From Kitagawia praeruptora (taxonomy: Eukaryota > Streptophyta > Magnoliopsida > Apiales > Apiaceae): a DNA stretch of 64,000 nucleotides. Of the stretch, positions 34,442 to 45,705 are shown in pieces; the first letter of the stretch is position 1; each line of letters begins with the position of its first letter. Position numbers and translations under genes: made by a program. A model generated the notes under the pieces. That model was given only the letters and a program-made list of their open reading frames with translations. It was not told the DNA's origin and made no database searches. The stretch is from contig CM075345.1 of assembly GCA_037693485.1 (NCBI GenBank), forward strand, positions 87,874,001 through 87,938,000, in the 5' to 3' direction.

Positions 34442-34935
34442 GAGAAAATGACCAAAATACACCACTTTTGGAAACCCATTGCCCAAAATACCTGTAGGCG
34501 CTGACCACTGACAAAAATAACCACCAAATACGCATCTGAGACATGCGTATTCGAAGCCCCCAGAATTTGTGAAGAACACGCATCACAAGATTGCGTATAG
34601 GACCAAGTTGTTTTTTTAAAAAAAAATGAACACGCATCTTTAAGATGCGTGTAGGTTGCAAAATTTCTTTGAAAATGTGGGCCCTTTTGCAAAAGATGCG
34701 CACGTTGGGTTTGCGTATGCTTGCTTAAAAAAAAAATCTATACGCAATATAAAAATGCGTATTCCTACTTCAAAAAAAATACCCGCATGTTAGTAATGCG
34801 TGACCTACTTAAAAAAAAAAACAAAGAACACGCATGTCTCACATGCGTGTTCCGTGGGTAAAAAAGGCGGAGGTTTTCCCCGATAGGTATTTTAGGTAAC
34901 TGAAATTAAATGGTGGATATTTTGGTTTTTCACCC
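34442..34935. mobile_element. Mutator-like MITE built of hairpin modules
   Basis: Flanked by a perfect 9-bp duplication ATAATATCT (34433-34441 and 34936-34944). The ends form imperfect inverted repeats of about 28 bp sharing the core ACCAAAATA..CCAC. A 9-bp duplication is typical of Mutator-like elements. Inside are seven ACGCAT...ATGCGT modules separated by A-rich spacers, centred near 34539, 34587, 34641, 34707, 34751, 34792 and 34839. The best are 11-bp arms with a 1-nt loop at 34630-34652 and 12-bp arms with a 3-nt loop at 34826-34852. There is no coding capacity. Confidence 0.75.
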
Positions 34936-35165
34936 ATAATATCTCAACTATTAACAATATATAGCTAATAGATAGCATATTTATAAATAAACTAAATATT
35001 GACATATAAATAAATCATTATGTAAGCAAAATTTTAACAAAAGAGAATTTATATTTTATATTCGAGATACTAAACTACCAAAAAATATGAATTCAATAAA
35101 ACAATAGTGAGCAAGTACCGGACAACAATAAAACACTAATGAGAAAGTGCCGAGCAAAGATATTG

Positions 35166-35382
35166 TGCCCGTTTGGTAAATCTTATTTTTCAGAAATAAG
35201 TTACTTATTCTGGAAAAAAGTTAGGAAATATGTACTTTTTTCTGAAATAAGTAACTTATTTTTGCAAGAATACGAATATTAAACTCCCCATACACATATT
35301 TTTCTAAAAAAATATATGTAAATACGAAATTTTTTCCAAAATAAGTAACTTATAAGTTACGAACAAAATTGCCAAACAGGCA
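35166..35382. mobile_element. hAT-like MITE
   Basis: The ends TGCCCGTTTGGTAA and TTGCCAAACAGGCA are inverted repeats, continuing imperfectly inward with AAATAAGTTACTTATT. At 217 bp with no coding capacity it is a MITE. Flanks GATATTG and GATTAATG resemble each other but are not a clean 8-bp duplication, so the hAT assignment rests on the TIR sequence. Confidence 0.6.
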
Positions 35383-36040
35383 GATTAATGCAACATCCAC
35401 CTTATACAGATGCATAAATTTTCAACCAATTTTATAAACGTAACACTACTCCTTTTTTTATACTCCTATAATTTTAGGTCATGAACACTTAAAGAGTTGT
35501 CTTTGAGTTAAAATGACTTAAATCCGACCAAATCAACCCATTAAAACCTCTAATTTCAAACAATATATCGAAAATTATTTTCTTTAGCTAGAACTTATCA
35601 ATTTTTGATATCACCATCTACCAAACCTTTATATAGTACCTAAACAGTCGATGCTTATAATTTTTCGAGATTCTAAAAATCACTTTATGCAGCTGCTGCA
35701 TGTTCTATCTCACAAATCAAGCAACGTTCAGGTACGACTGATTGATGCCAGATTAACAGTAACAACTATTTTGTGCTAAAGTTAAGATGGATAATTAGCA
35801 CTTCTCAAGAATTCTTGACATACTACTACCTACAAGTCTACAACAAATTTGGCAACGACTAGGAATCAGAAACTTTCTGGTATACATTACTGAGTTTACC
35901 TGTATTAACTAATCATATATAATTTATTTATTTAATTAATAAAAAGTAAATTCGTAAGTTACTTGGATAGTTCTAATGTAAAGTTTCGATAACAAATATG
36001 TATTGTAGAAGTAGAACACAAAAGTAGGTGTAAAACAAAC
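35383..36040. other. Intergenic, no feature seen
   Basis: AT-rich sequence without repeats, long ORFs or element ends that I can recognise. Confidence 0.5.
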
Positions 36041-36680
36041 AATTCTTACATAAAACCAAAAACCAAACATACCCAGTATATCCCGCATGAAGCAGGGTCT
36101 GGGGAGAGTAAAATGTACGCAGACCATACCCCTACTTTACAGTAGAGAGGCTGTTTCCGTGAAGACCCCCGGCTTAGTGCACCGAATAGCAAAGTGAATT
36201 AAATACAAAGATGATAATGGTGGGTAAATTAGTCGACCGAACCTGGGCCCATGGCCTGGATCTCATGGGGCTTACCTATTCGGGCAAGGGGCACTCTTCT
36301 CCTGAACTCGGAAGAACTCCGGCCAAGCTCCCTGCGCCTGCAAAAACAGAAAACAGAAGACAATATGAAGATGTAAAGCCAAGCTTCTAAGCTAATGCTA
36401 AACGAGAGAGCCCAACTCTGAGGCTCTCAACCACAGAACCACTCCCTAGGAGGGAGTCAACAACTCTAATCTGGCGCCTCCAACAACTCCTATCAGCTAT
36501 CGCGTTCTCGTCCAAGTTTAAGGCCTTCAAATCCATCCTGAGCTGTTCTTCCCACGACCTCCTCGGTCTGCCTCTTCTCCTCACCCCAACAACCGTAAGA
36601 CTCTCGACCCTCCTCACCGGGGCTTCCGGAAGCCTCCTACGAACGTGGCCGAACCATCTCAACCTCCCTTCAACATATAA
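36041..36680 (-). mobile_element. 5'-truncated RTE-clade LINE (3' end)
   Basis: On the minus strand the last codons of an RT ORF are followed by about 330 bp of 3' UTR ending in the plant RTE tail: GACCCCCGGCTT-like, then GTAGGGGTATGGTCTGCGTA, CTCCCCAGACCCTGC, ATACTGGGT and a degenerate TTTGG-rich tail. 5' truncation near 36680 is usual for LINEs, which are copied from the 3' end. Confidence 0.75.
36387..36676 (-). pseudogene. RTE LINE reverse transcriptase, C-terminal fragment
   Basis: About 95 codons open to a natural stop: LRWFGHVRRRLPEAPVRRVE, then RRRGRPRRSWEEQLRMDLKA. This RWFGHV...RGRP...W motif lies C-terminal to the RT in plant RTE-clade LINEs. The palm and endonuclease are missing. 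No true start codon is present because of the truncation. Confidence 0.8.
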
Positions 36681-36708
36681 TTTTTATTTGAACTTCATAT
36701 CTATACTA

Positions 36709-37206
36709 TCTATACTATAATATAATAAGCGAAAAGGGTATAATTTGTAGTTTATTTAACCCTTTTTTGGTTATCCCCATTTTTGATTATCCCTCATTTA
36801 TAACCGTTAGATCATCAACTCAAATAGATCATGACCGTTAGATATAACAATACTAAAAGTTAGATCATCAACTCAAATAGATTATGACCGTTAGATATAA
36901 CAATACTAAAAGTTGTTGTATAATTTGTAGTTTGGTTAACCCTTTTTTGGTTATCCTTCATTTATAACCGTTAAATCATCAACTCAAACAGATCATGACC
37001 GTTAAATATAACAATACTAAAAGTTGTTATATACAGAGTGCAAGGTTCGATTCCCGCCTAACAACATATTAATTTTTAATTATTACTAAAAATTATTATA
37101 TACGAAAATGTAAAGTACAAATTTTTTCATTAACATATTAAATTTAATATTTATAATATTATAATTTTAAAAAAATTAAAAGTAACACGTGCTTTCTATA
37201 AGCTAG
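36709..37206 (+). mobile_element. Non-autonomous Helitron with internal repeats
   Basis: Starts TCTATACTATAATATAATAA after an A and ends AAGCTAG before a T, as Arabidopsis-type Helitrons do. The terminal hairpin is weak (CACGTGC...), so the 3' end is less certain than the 5' end. Inside, a 53-bp unit (TTAGATCATCAACTCAAATAGATCATG...) occurs three times at 36807, 36860 and 36971, with CCCTTTTTTGGTTATCC flanking repeats. A Pol III B-box-like GGTTCGATTCCCGCC is at 37044-37058. Confidence 0.6.
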
Positions 37207-37743
37207 TAAATATGATAATTAAAACTGTTTCAACCCGCATAAAAAGTGAATTGCAATGCACGTACTTAGTTGAAAATAAGTGTATTGCTGCATACGTACT
37301 TAAATGAAAACATAATTATTATCAAAACCTAAAGAATATGCATATAGGCGAGTATTCTGAAAATCGGTGTTCTAAAAATCTATTCAGGCGGTAGTCTAGG
37401 CATCTCCTAAGTGCTAGATGCCATTAAAACGCCTCAAGGCTGAGCTAGACATAGATTTAGGCGATTTTTGTATAAATCGGTCAAAAAATGGTTAAAATCG
37501 GTTTAAGCGGTCTAGTCGGTCAAAAATCAGCTAAAAGGTCATCAAAAATAGGCAAAAAATGTTAAAAGTTTAAAAATCGACAAAATAATTTGAAAAAAAT
37601 ATTAAAAATTAACATAATTAACATTTAAATACAATCAACTAATGCTACAATTAATTTATCTAATTAATTCTCATTTATTTAATTAGGTACTAGACGAATC
37701 CGAATCTCATTACCCTCGCCGAGCAATTTGTGAAACACTAATA
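37207..37743. repeat. Intergenic with an ATCGG/TAGGCG-rich degenerate repeat
   Basis: From about 37360 to 37580 the sequence repeats GGTCAAAAAT, AAATCGG and TAGGCG-type words, resembling a dispersed plant repeat I cannot name. No ends or duplications could be fixed. The rest is AT-rich. Confidence 0.3.
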
Positions 37744-37750
37744 TAGGCTA

Positions 37751-38545
37751 GGGCTGGCAATTTCGGGTTGCAGGTCGGGTTCGGGTCGGGTCAGCAGATT
37801 CGGGTCGTATTTTTGACCCAACCCGAATCCGACCCGAAAATTTAATGGGTACAGGTGCTCAACCCGAACCCGACACGAATGGATTTCGGGTAGGTTTCGG
37901 GTAACCCGACCCGAAATTTAATTTTTTAAAATTTTAAAAATAATATATATGTATAAATTTATTAAAAATAATATATATTAAAAATAATATATATTAAAAA
38001 TAATATATATTAAAAATAATATATATATTTAAAATAATATATACTCCCTCCGTCCCTTTTGATTCTTAACACTTTTCTTGAACTTTCTGGCACGTATTTT
38101 AAGGTGTAGTTCAAGGATAGTTCCATTACTTTTTTTAAAAATTTTCTTTTTCTGTATAAAAATTTAATGTTTAAATTTTTATACAAAAAAAGAAAATTTT
38201 TAAAAAAAGTTATGGAGTTATCCTTAAAATACACCTTAAATTGCGTGCCAGAAAGTCCAAGAAAAGTGTTAAGAATCAAAAGGGACGGAGGGAGTATTGA
38301 TTAAAAATATATATATTAATAATAATAATATATATATATTATAAATAATATAAATAATTTATATATTAAAAATAATTATATATATATATATATATTCGGG
38401 TCAGTTTTGGGTAACCCGAACCCGAACCCAACCCGATTTTTTCAGGTCAAATTAGGATCAACCCGAAACTGACCCGAACCCGAAACCGATCCATGCGAAT
38501 TGGGTTCGGGTCGGGTTCGGGTCGCGGGTCCAAAATTGCCGGCCC
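37751..38545. mobile_element. hAT-like non-autonomous element with CGGGT-rich arms
   Basis: The ends GGGCTGGCAATTT and AAATTGCCGGCCC are inverted repeats and the element is flanked by TAGGCTA on both sides (37744-37750 and 38546-38552). Both arms are dense in GGGTCGGGTTC/AACCCGACCC words, so they pair over about 150 bp. The middle is (TAAAAATAATATATAT)n DNA holding the Stowaway at 38044-38294. The 7-bp duplication is one short of the 8 bp of hAT elements. Confidence 0.65.
38044..38294. mobile_element. Stowaway MITE (Tc1/mariner)
   Basis: Perfect terminal inverted repeats CTCCCTCCGTCCCTTTTGAT and complement, flanked by TA (38042-38043 and 38295-38296), 251 bp. Most of its length is itself self-complementary, giving a near-complete hairpin. 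CTCCCTCCGTCCC is the classic Stowaway end. Confidence 0.93.
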
Positions 38546-38552
38546 TAGGCTA

Positions 38553-39445
38553 TATTCACTTGGCACTTGGCGCTCTTTCTTTTCTGACTGGCCTGATATA
38601 CATACAAATTACAATTAATGGCAGGTACAAAAATACACTAGGGTTAGAATATCTCCAAAAGTGAGTCACAATTGCCAACTCATGTGCCATTTAGTACATG
38701 ATGTAGCGCTTTTATGGTTTTTTTATGTTTTTTAAAATGTAGCGCTTTTATGTTAATTGGTATTTATGAAATGGTATGGACATATATTAGATTTTTATTT
38801 TAAAATATTAAAAGTTAGTATTTTTGGATAGATATATCAAACTTTAAAATGTCTGATATTTAATTATGAAGGAAACAATAATCATAAAACAAATTATATA
38901 AATTATTTTGTACCAATGCATATTTATATAAGTTTAAAATAAAGATGTGATAGAGATGACTTTTAGCTAGGTGTTCCAAATAGAAGACAAACTTTTATAG
39001 TCTTTTGATGGGTTCAGAAATTAATAAACAATTAGCATGAAAGTCCTTGCAAAGCATTGGCATCATTTAAATTCTTGTAATTCAATTTTTTTTTAAAAGT
39101 AGATGACTCGTAATTTCATAATTTTTGAAATATTATAAGTTATTAGTGTGATATATTTAATCAAATATATATTTTATGAAGATTAATAGTAGTCGAATTT
39201 CTTACCTGAATTTCAGATATTATCATAATATTTTACTTACACTTAAGAATTCGTATGCATTTTTATAAATAAATTAAAAAAATTTAGTTTAGAAAGACAG
39301 AACAATAAGTATTTTGAAAAATTTATCCTTGACTTAGGAGACTCACGTATAGACATATATAGGAAAGTGCTCAAATGATAACTCATATTATAATGAGGAT
39401 TATATTGAGGACCGGGAACTAATCTCATGCTCAAATGTATAATGC
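38553..39445. other. Intergenic, no feature seen
   Basis: AT-rich sequence with no element ends, repeats or ORFs that I can support. Confidence 0.5.
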
Positions 39446-40310
39446 GTGCATATATACACCATTCTCACTCAATCATTCATTCGTGTCACCAAATCGATCA
39501 TCACTCTAGCAATAATTTATGAACATTTTTATCATCGAGTTCCAACCATATTCCCGACCCAATATTCGATAGTTTATTCATTCCATTTTTCATCTTCTAA
39601 CAATATAAATGAGTTTATAAATCCCCGCCGATGTCGTTCTCACCCACTCTACCACCATCAATGCCATCACGAACTCCTTCGAATACTATCAAAATTTCAG
39701 ATTTGGAAATTTTTGGTAATTTGTATTTAAAACTTTTAGTATAATTTTGGTGGATCAAGTTGAATTTTCTTTGATTCTGCTTTATTTTGGTGGTGTAAGT
39801 GGTGGTGCACATTCAAATGTAACCTACATCTCCAACTTTACCCTTCCACCTCTACTATTTTTTAAGATTTTTTTACACCATCTTGGACAATACAACAATG
39901 TCATCACCACCTCTTTTCCACTTGTATATATTGTGTGTATACATCTATATACCTTCCTCACTTAACCATTTCTTCGTGTCATCAAATCGACCAACACTCT
40001 AAAAATAACTTGCGAACACGTTTATCATCGAATTCCAACCACCCTACTCCGCTAGCTCATTCATCTCGTTTGTTGTCCTCTCACATAAGATCCGAGTTTA
40101 TAGAGCTCCATCGATGTCGTTTTCACCCACTTTACTACCGACCATCAACACCAGCACCTCCGAACACTATCAGAATTTCAAATTTTAGAAATTTTGGTAA
40201 TTTGCATTTAAAATTTTAGTGATTTGCGTTCAGTTTTTGGTGATTCAAGTTGAAAGTAGAGTAATTCTGCTTTCATTATGATTTTTTTGGTAGTGCAAAG
40301 GGTGGTGTTG
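39446..40310. repeat. Degenerate direct duplication, about 370 bp per copy
   Basis: The blocks around 39446-39812 and 39939-40310 align in order at an offset of about 493 bp. They share TTCGTGTCA(C/T)CAAATCGA, ATCGA(G/A)TTCCAACCA, CGATGTCGTT(C/T)TCACCCACT and ACTATCA(A/G)AATTTCA. They are clearly diverged, so this is an old duplication or two copies of one unknown element. The right copy abuts the Athila LTR. Confidence 0.6.
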
Positions 40311-40315
40311 ATGTG

Positions 40316-41819
40316 TGATGTGTCAAATTATACCTAACCGCAAGCGCACGGTGTCTATTGCTAGTACAGATGGCAATCGGGTCGAATCCACAAGGAGACA
40401 GGTTCTACTAATTCCTTTTCAGTTATCGCTAATTGTTTCAGGGACAAACGATTATTGGAGAATATTAATTAACTAATTAAACAAGATTAACACTAATTAA
40501 ACAGATGATAAACAAATTATTTAAAACCTAGGGCAATCAGGTCCACCATGCTTACACAATTGGCTCTTAAGCTAAAGCAATCAATGTGATCCTATAACTA
40601 GAGTATGTTAATCTCTTTCAAGCATTAACACTCTCGAAACATTCAACACAATTAACCACTTTTAGTAATTCAATCAATTAGGTAATTAGAGTCAAGTTAA
40701 TCTCTTCCAAGCATTAACGCTCTCAGAAATCCAATGATGCTTCCGCACTCAAATTCAATTCTGCTAATCGTATGTGTGCCTCTATTAAGTAAATCTCTCG
40801 ATCCATACCCCTATTTGCATATAATTAATCCATGATATCGGCCGATTACACAAATTAATGATTAAAACATATCAATCAGAATTAACCATAACCAATCAAA
40901 CCACTATGAAAATCAACATGGCTTCCCTTTAAGCCCTAGAAATAACTACTCGCTAATAATTAAACAAGTAAAACAACTAGTAAAACAAGAAAACATAATT
41001 AAACTAATAAGAACAAAGAAAAGATTAAGAGAACAAAACCTTCAAACTTCAATGTTGTCACCCAAAAGAAGAGTCATGGTGTTTCTCTACATCTCCAACT
41101 AATAATACTAATCTACTCTAAACTATATTATCTGATCTAATATTACATCCCTCATAATAATGTGTCCCAAGATGTGTTTATATAGCCTCTTGAAGTCTTG
41201 CCCAGCAAGAAAATACCAAAACGGAATTATAATAGAATTTCTGCAAAATATGTTTCCTAAACTGAGTCTGTTTTTAAGGACAATTCGTGGCTGAATTTTC
41301 TTCAGATATTCTGGAACGTTCCAACTGTAATTGGACCTCTGGAGCACTTTAGAATGAAAGAGAATTCCGTTATTTTCGCGTGGACAGTAAGATCGTCCAA
41401 AACGGACTTGTAGAACTCAAGATATGGCCAAAATAGTGAATCAGGATTTTTAGGACAATTTCCGGAATTTCCAGAATACCCTCGAGGCCGTATCCTGGAG
41501 TTCTGAGGCCGCGGCCTGGAGTCAAATCTGCCCAAGATTGTAGAAAATCTCCAGGGCTTCGCATGAGCTGTAAGATCGCTAAAAACGGAATTCTAGAACT
41601 CCAGATATGGCCAAAACAGTGTAGACTGCGCAGCCTTCCCGGAAAATCCGAATTTTAATCAATTTAATCTCCAAAAACGATAGAAGCATCAACCTTAATC
41701 AACATTCTCGTAAATCTGAACAACTAAGCAAAATACATCAAAACTACACAAACTTGAGTCCAAAACAATCAATTTAAGCCGATATGAAGCGCTCCAAGTG
41801 GATATAAATCCACTTATCA
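40316..41819 (-). mobile_element. 3' LTR of the deleted Athila element
   Basis: 1504 bp, TGATGTGTCAAATTATACC to CCACTTATCA on the plus strand. Compared with the other LTR it keeps about 145 bp (about 40427-40573) that are deleted from the 5' LTR at a short GCTA microhomology. A minus-strand TATA box GGCTATATAAAC is at 41177-41186. Confidence 0.88.
41177..41186 (-). promoter_or_regulatory. TATA box, Athila 3' LTR
   Basis: Minus-strand GGCTATATAAACAC, also present at 59573-59583 in the 5' LTR and, as CTTATATAAACAC, in element E. Conservation across three LTRs supports it as the core promoter. Confidence 0.6.
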
Positions 41820-43662
41820 CACCCCCAAACTTAAACTGATGCTTGTCCTCAAGCATAAACAACTAACTAACTAACTAGTACCACTTCCGTAGGTGATCAC
41901 GGTTGCATTTGGCATATGCAACAAGCCCTTTAAACCCCTAGGCAACTCCTAGTGGACGAGTAAGGTCTCGTGAGGGCCTATAGCGAATGTACCCACAAAA
42001 TCCAATGCAATGCAATGCATGAATGCAACTAAATGAAAATGCAAATAATCTAGTACTAATATCCTACCATACCGTCAAATCCTCTCATGCCATATCAACT
42101 TAAGAATCAAAGTAATCACGCAATGTCTTCGTGTCAAAAGTGCAAGTATTCACATAGTCTACTCAATGAACATGCATAAGTTCTCACAAGTCCATGTCAA
42201 ATGTAAGAATAAGTTAGTAAACATGCTAAGCCTACAAGAGTACATCTTTGAGACAAAACTCGGGAACTCATACGCAAAAACAAGCAAACACTCACAATCC
42301 ACTCACAAAAGAATATTCACTCAAGAACAAGGGTAAGTGTATCACTCAATTCCAACAAAATCATAAGCACGCTTGACATTTGGTATCAATCTAACTCTTA
42401 ACACAACATACATCAATGACGATAATCAAAAGGTCTTTATTTGGGTTGTAACGGGGCTAGGGACAAGGTATGTCAAATAAGCCAAAACAGGTGAAGTGTC
42501 AAAAGCTAGTAAGCACCATAATAAATCATACACAACACCCTACTTTCCCCCCACACATAATTTTACTATTCTTCTTCCAACAAAAACGCTTGATTAGTCG
42601 ACTAGAGTAGGATCACAACAAACACAAATATGCTCTCATAATATATTTTTTTTTCTGGTTTTTTTTCTCTTTTTTTCTTTTCTTTTTTTTTTCTTTTTTT
42701 TTCGAGAGCTAGATAAAACAATAATATAAACAATAACAACGATCCCACAATTTTATTACACATGCCGACTATCAAGTAAACAAACCCAATTTTCAATATT
42801 TCCCCCAAAAGTAAGACCAACAATAAACCCCTCCTTGCACACCTTATTACTCCCTTAAGCACTATACTAGCCTTTGACAATTGGGTTCAAGTTAATGTAC
42901 GGCCAATACAAGAAAAAGATATAGGCAAGTAATGTGGTATGTCACCGAAAGAATAGGATTAAGCTCAATGGGTAACTAATTGATCATGTTAATATGGTGT
43001 GGTAATATGGGAAAATATGCGATTATTCCTAAATGCCTTTATCATTTTAATCGTCAAATAATGTCATGCGTTTCAAGAAAGACCTCAAACAACTGCTAGC
43101 AATGCAAACAATCCGTGGACACTCAAGCAAACGAATAAATTGCAAATAAATATGCAATATGGCTCAAAATCTCACTTGGTGGAAAAACATACTCAATCCC
43201 AAGCAAAAATCTCTCTAATGCACCGACTTGTATTCAAAGCATGCAAACTAAATCAACTTGCACATATTCATGTCCTTCTAATTACTTACAACATTCAATA
43301 AGTCTACTAGCTTCAACCTACTAGTGTATGTGTGTGCACAAGAACAAAGCATATCACTTCTCAATCAAAAGCATCAACAACACAAAATTCCTATCAAGCA
43401 TGGGTGCAAATGCAAACTATTATGAACTCACATGATATACAAACATAAAAAATAGAATGTCCTATATGAAACAAACGTAAATAACACGAACATAAATGCA
43501 TAATTTATTACAACTAATATGCAAAGCATGAAATCCTACATGAACACATAATACAACAACAACTACTATTCCCTCAAACCACCCCCAAACTTAAAATATT
43601 CAATGTCCTCATTGAATGGAAGTAAATACAAGAGATAGCAGAAAACATACCTACAAGGTGCC
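41820..43662 (-). other. Non-coding 3' region of the Athila element with repeated purine tracts
   Basis: The purine tract next to the 3' LTR (minus-strand TAAGTTTGGGGGTG, 41820-41833) is repeated with similar flanks at about 43582, and a weaker form (CCCACACTTAAG) lies in the ORF at about 43800. Each is followed on the plus strand by a TGTCCTCA word. A 65-nt pyrimidine run is at about 42645-42710. No coding sequence is evident. Confidence 0.55.
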
Positions 43663-44676
43663 TTAAATCCTTCCCCATCGCAACTCAACATGCTTGTTCG
43701 GCAAAAATCCCCTTTCTTTAGCTATCGGCCTTGACAACAACCGATTAAATTCAACCTCCGCCGTCAAAGATGAAAATTTAGCAACACTAGCATCACCTCT
43801 CCCACACTTAAGCCCTTCATTGTCCTCAATGAACAAATAACTAAATGATTCTACTATATATAAAAGAAAAGGGAAGAAGTACTCCCTCCTCCAATGTAGC
43901 CTGTGTAAATACTCCGATGGAGACGGAATATCCAATTTCTCGATCATAAACTCGTCACCACAAAAAGTATCAAGAGTGTTAGTGGTTATCTTTATCATGC
44001 AGAAAGTTTCTAAACAAGCATCAGTAAAATAAAATATGTCATTAATAAGCAATAGAGAGAGTGCTTGTGCAGTTTTGGAAAACTTTGTGATAAAACATCG
44101 ATAAAATTCAACACCACGAAAATATTGAACTCCCTTGACATAAGGTGGAGGTTCTGGTGGTGTCTTTTCTCCACTCCTCACTTTCACTGGAGTCATTCGG
44201 ACATCTTGGCTTATCACATCATTGGCTAATAAGACACTTCCATCTCCTCCCTCTTCTCGAGCTTGAAACGTATGAGCCACTTTGTATGGATCCTCAACCA
44301 GAATTCGAGAAATATCATCTTGGACAATATTTGTTATCACATCAACCTTGAAATAAGTGTTCTTGAGGAAAGAAGCCTTGCAAGTAGAGGCTAGATCGAG
44401 AGCAAATTTATCAATACATGGTAGCTTAGGCACAGGTTGTGGAAGAGAAACAATAACTATCTCTGTATTGCTTTCTTTTGTCACCTCATCATCAGTCACA
44501 TTGTCCTTGGTAACAGCAACATCATTGATCTCGTCATCGGTGGCATGCTCCTTCTCTTTATCAATGGCCTCATCATCAACTTCCATGGAGAAACTATCAT
44601 ATTCCGGATCACTTGTGAGATTGATAGCAATCAGGTCCTCTTTGGATCGGATAGATGATGATGGTAAATAGTCGAG
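43663..44676 (-). pseudogene. Second ORF of the deleted Athila element (gag-pol remnant fusion)
   Basis: The frame continues from gag after one in-frame TAG (44677-44679) and runs to a stop at 43663; the first Met is at 44586, giving 307 codons. The start YLPSSS...KEDLIAI recalls the gag-protease linker of Athila (LPSNT..NPK...AI). An acidic stretch follows. Near residues 150-190 GVEFYRCFITKFSKTAQALS recalls the RT 'GFYRRFIKDFSKIA' block, joined directly to sequence from elsewhere, as expected of an internal deletion. No protease motif or RT catalytic site is present. Whether it was translated is unknown. Confidence 0.6.
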
Positions 44677-45020
44677 CTACCCTGTAGTAGAAGAGTTAGC
44701 CAACTGTGCAATTCGAGATTCAATCGCCAGACTTTGAGTTTCTAATTCGTCAAAACTCTTTAGCAGTTTATTCAAGATATCCCACATCTCATTTGTCTGA
44801 TCAGCTTGCACATCTACGCTGGGTTGAGAAACATGTAGATCTTCTTGTAGAGGAGGATATTGATATTCTTGCTGTGGCGGCTGCTCATATGATTGATAAT
44901 ATTGTTGCTCAAACTGTTGCTGATTATGATATGAAAAATTTTGAGCACCATTGTCCTGGTAGTAGAAATCTGGTTGATTCACGCATTCTTGATCAAAAGT
45001 GTTTGAATACTTATTGTACC
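44677..45020 (-). pseudogene. gag: gag C-terminal part of the deleted Athila element
   Basis: Open from the element B insertion site to a TAG at 44677. Rich in Gln and Tyr (NQQQFEQQYYQSYEQPPQQE), followed by a helical segment (MWDILNKLLKSFDELETQSL), as in the region after the zinc knuckle of Athila gag. It continues in frame with 58432-58700 once element B and one GTACC are disregarded. Confidence 0.7.
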
Positions 45021-45201
45021 TGTTATAGGGAGAATATTGTATAACAATATTTTGGAGGTTTGCTGGAATCACAGAGCAAAATACGGATATTTTGCTAATA
45101 ACACGAAGAACACGGAAGGAGATTGGAGATCGTTTGTGGCTGATCTTGTATGGTGTTTTCAGGGGTGAACTGTCAATCATCCTTTACAAGATGCCTACGT
45201 A

Positions 45202-45215
45202 CCCTATTTATAGGG
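45202..45215 (-). promoter_or_regulatory. TATA box in element B 3' LTR
   Basis: Minus-strand CCCTATAAATAGGG is a near-palindrome, identical at 57407-57420. It is placed so that transcription would run leftwards through R-U5. Confidence 0.55.
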
Positions 45216-45581
45216 ATCAAGCCATACGTAGTTCTCTTGGAGAAGAAGTTACTAAGACGGGCTAGGGTTCTTATGGGCTCGACTTGGCCCAAATCCACTA
45301 GACATCTTCTTGGGTTGATATATTTTACCCATTTATTCTATCCATGATCCATGTTCCAAAGAAGGAAGCAAATGGTCTCGCATGGCTACAGTTGGGACCT
45401 CTTGGGCGAGGTTAATAGAGAAGTAACAAGGGTGTAGCATGCAACCTCGAGGGGTTGAGTCATGCGAAGCGGACCCAAGTGTATTGATACCCATGCGACC
45501 TCGAGGGGCTGCGTCATGAGCCTTTCAGCAGAGAATGAGATAGCGATCTCGTGTAGTATGTTGATGTAATAATAGTGCGAA

Positions 45582-45705
45582 GCGATCCCTTGACGGGAGT
45601 CATACGCGAGGCGATCCCTTGACGGGAGTCATACGCGAGGCGATCCCTTGACGGGAGTCATACGCAAAATGATCCCTTGACGGGAGTTATAAGAGAGGTG
45701 ATCCT
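45582..45705. repeat. 29-bp tandem repeat in element B 3' LTR
   Basis: GCGATCCCTTGACGGGAGTC plus 9 further bases repeats four times (starts 45582, 45611, 45640, 45669) with a degenerate fifth at 45698. The same array is in the other LTR from about 57786. There are no unique spacers between units. Confidence 0.85.

Noticed and set aside
36050..36180. SINE, from the GGTCTGGGGAGAGTAAAATGTACGCAGACC tail
   Set aside because: The tail is continuous with an RTE LINE 3' UTR and RT C-terminus on the same strand. SINEs borrow such tails, but no tRNA-derived head is present.
37044..37058. tRNA gene
   Set aside because: Only a B-box-like sequence is present. No A box, anticodon arm or cloverleaf could be built around it, and it lies in a Helitron.
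45582..45705. CRISPR-like array
   Set aside because: The units are contiguous 29-bp tandem repeats without unique spacers, inside an LTR of a plant retrotransposon.
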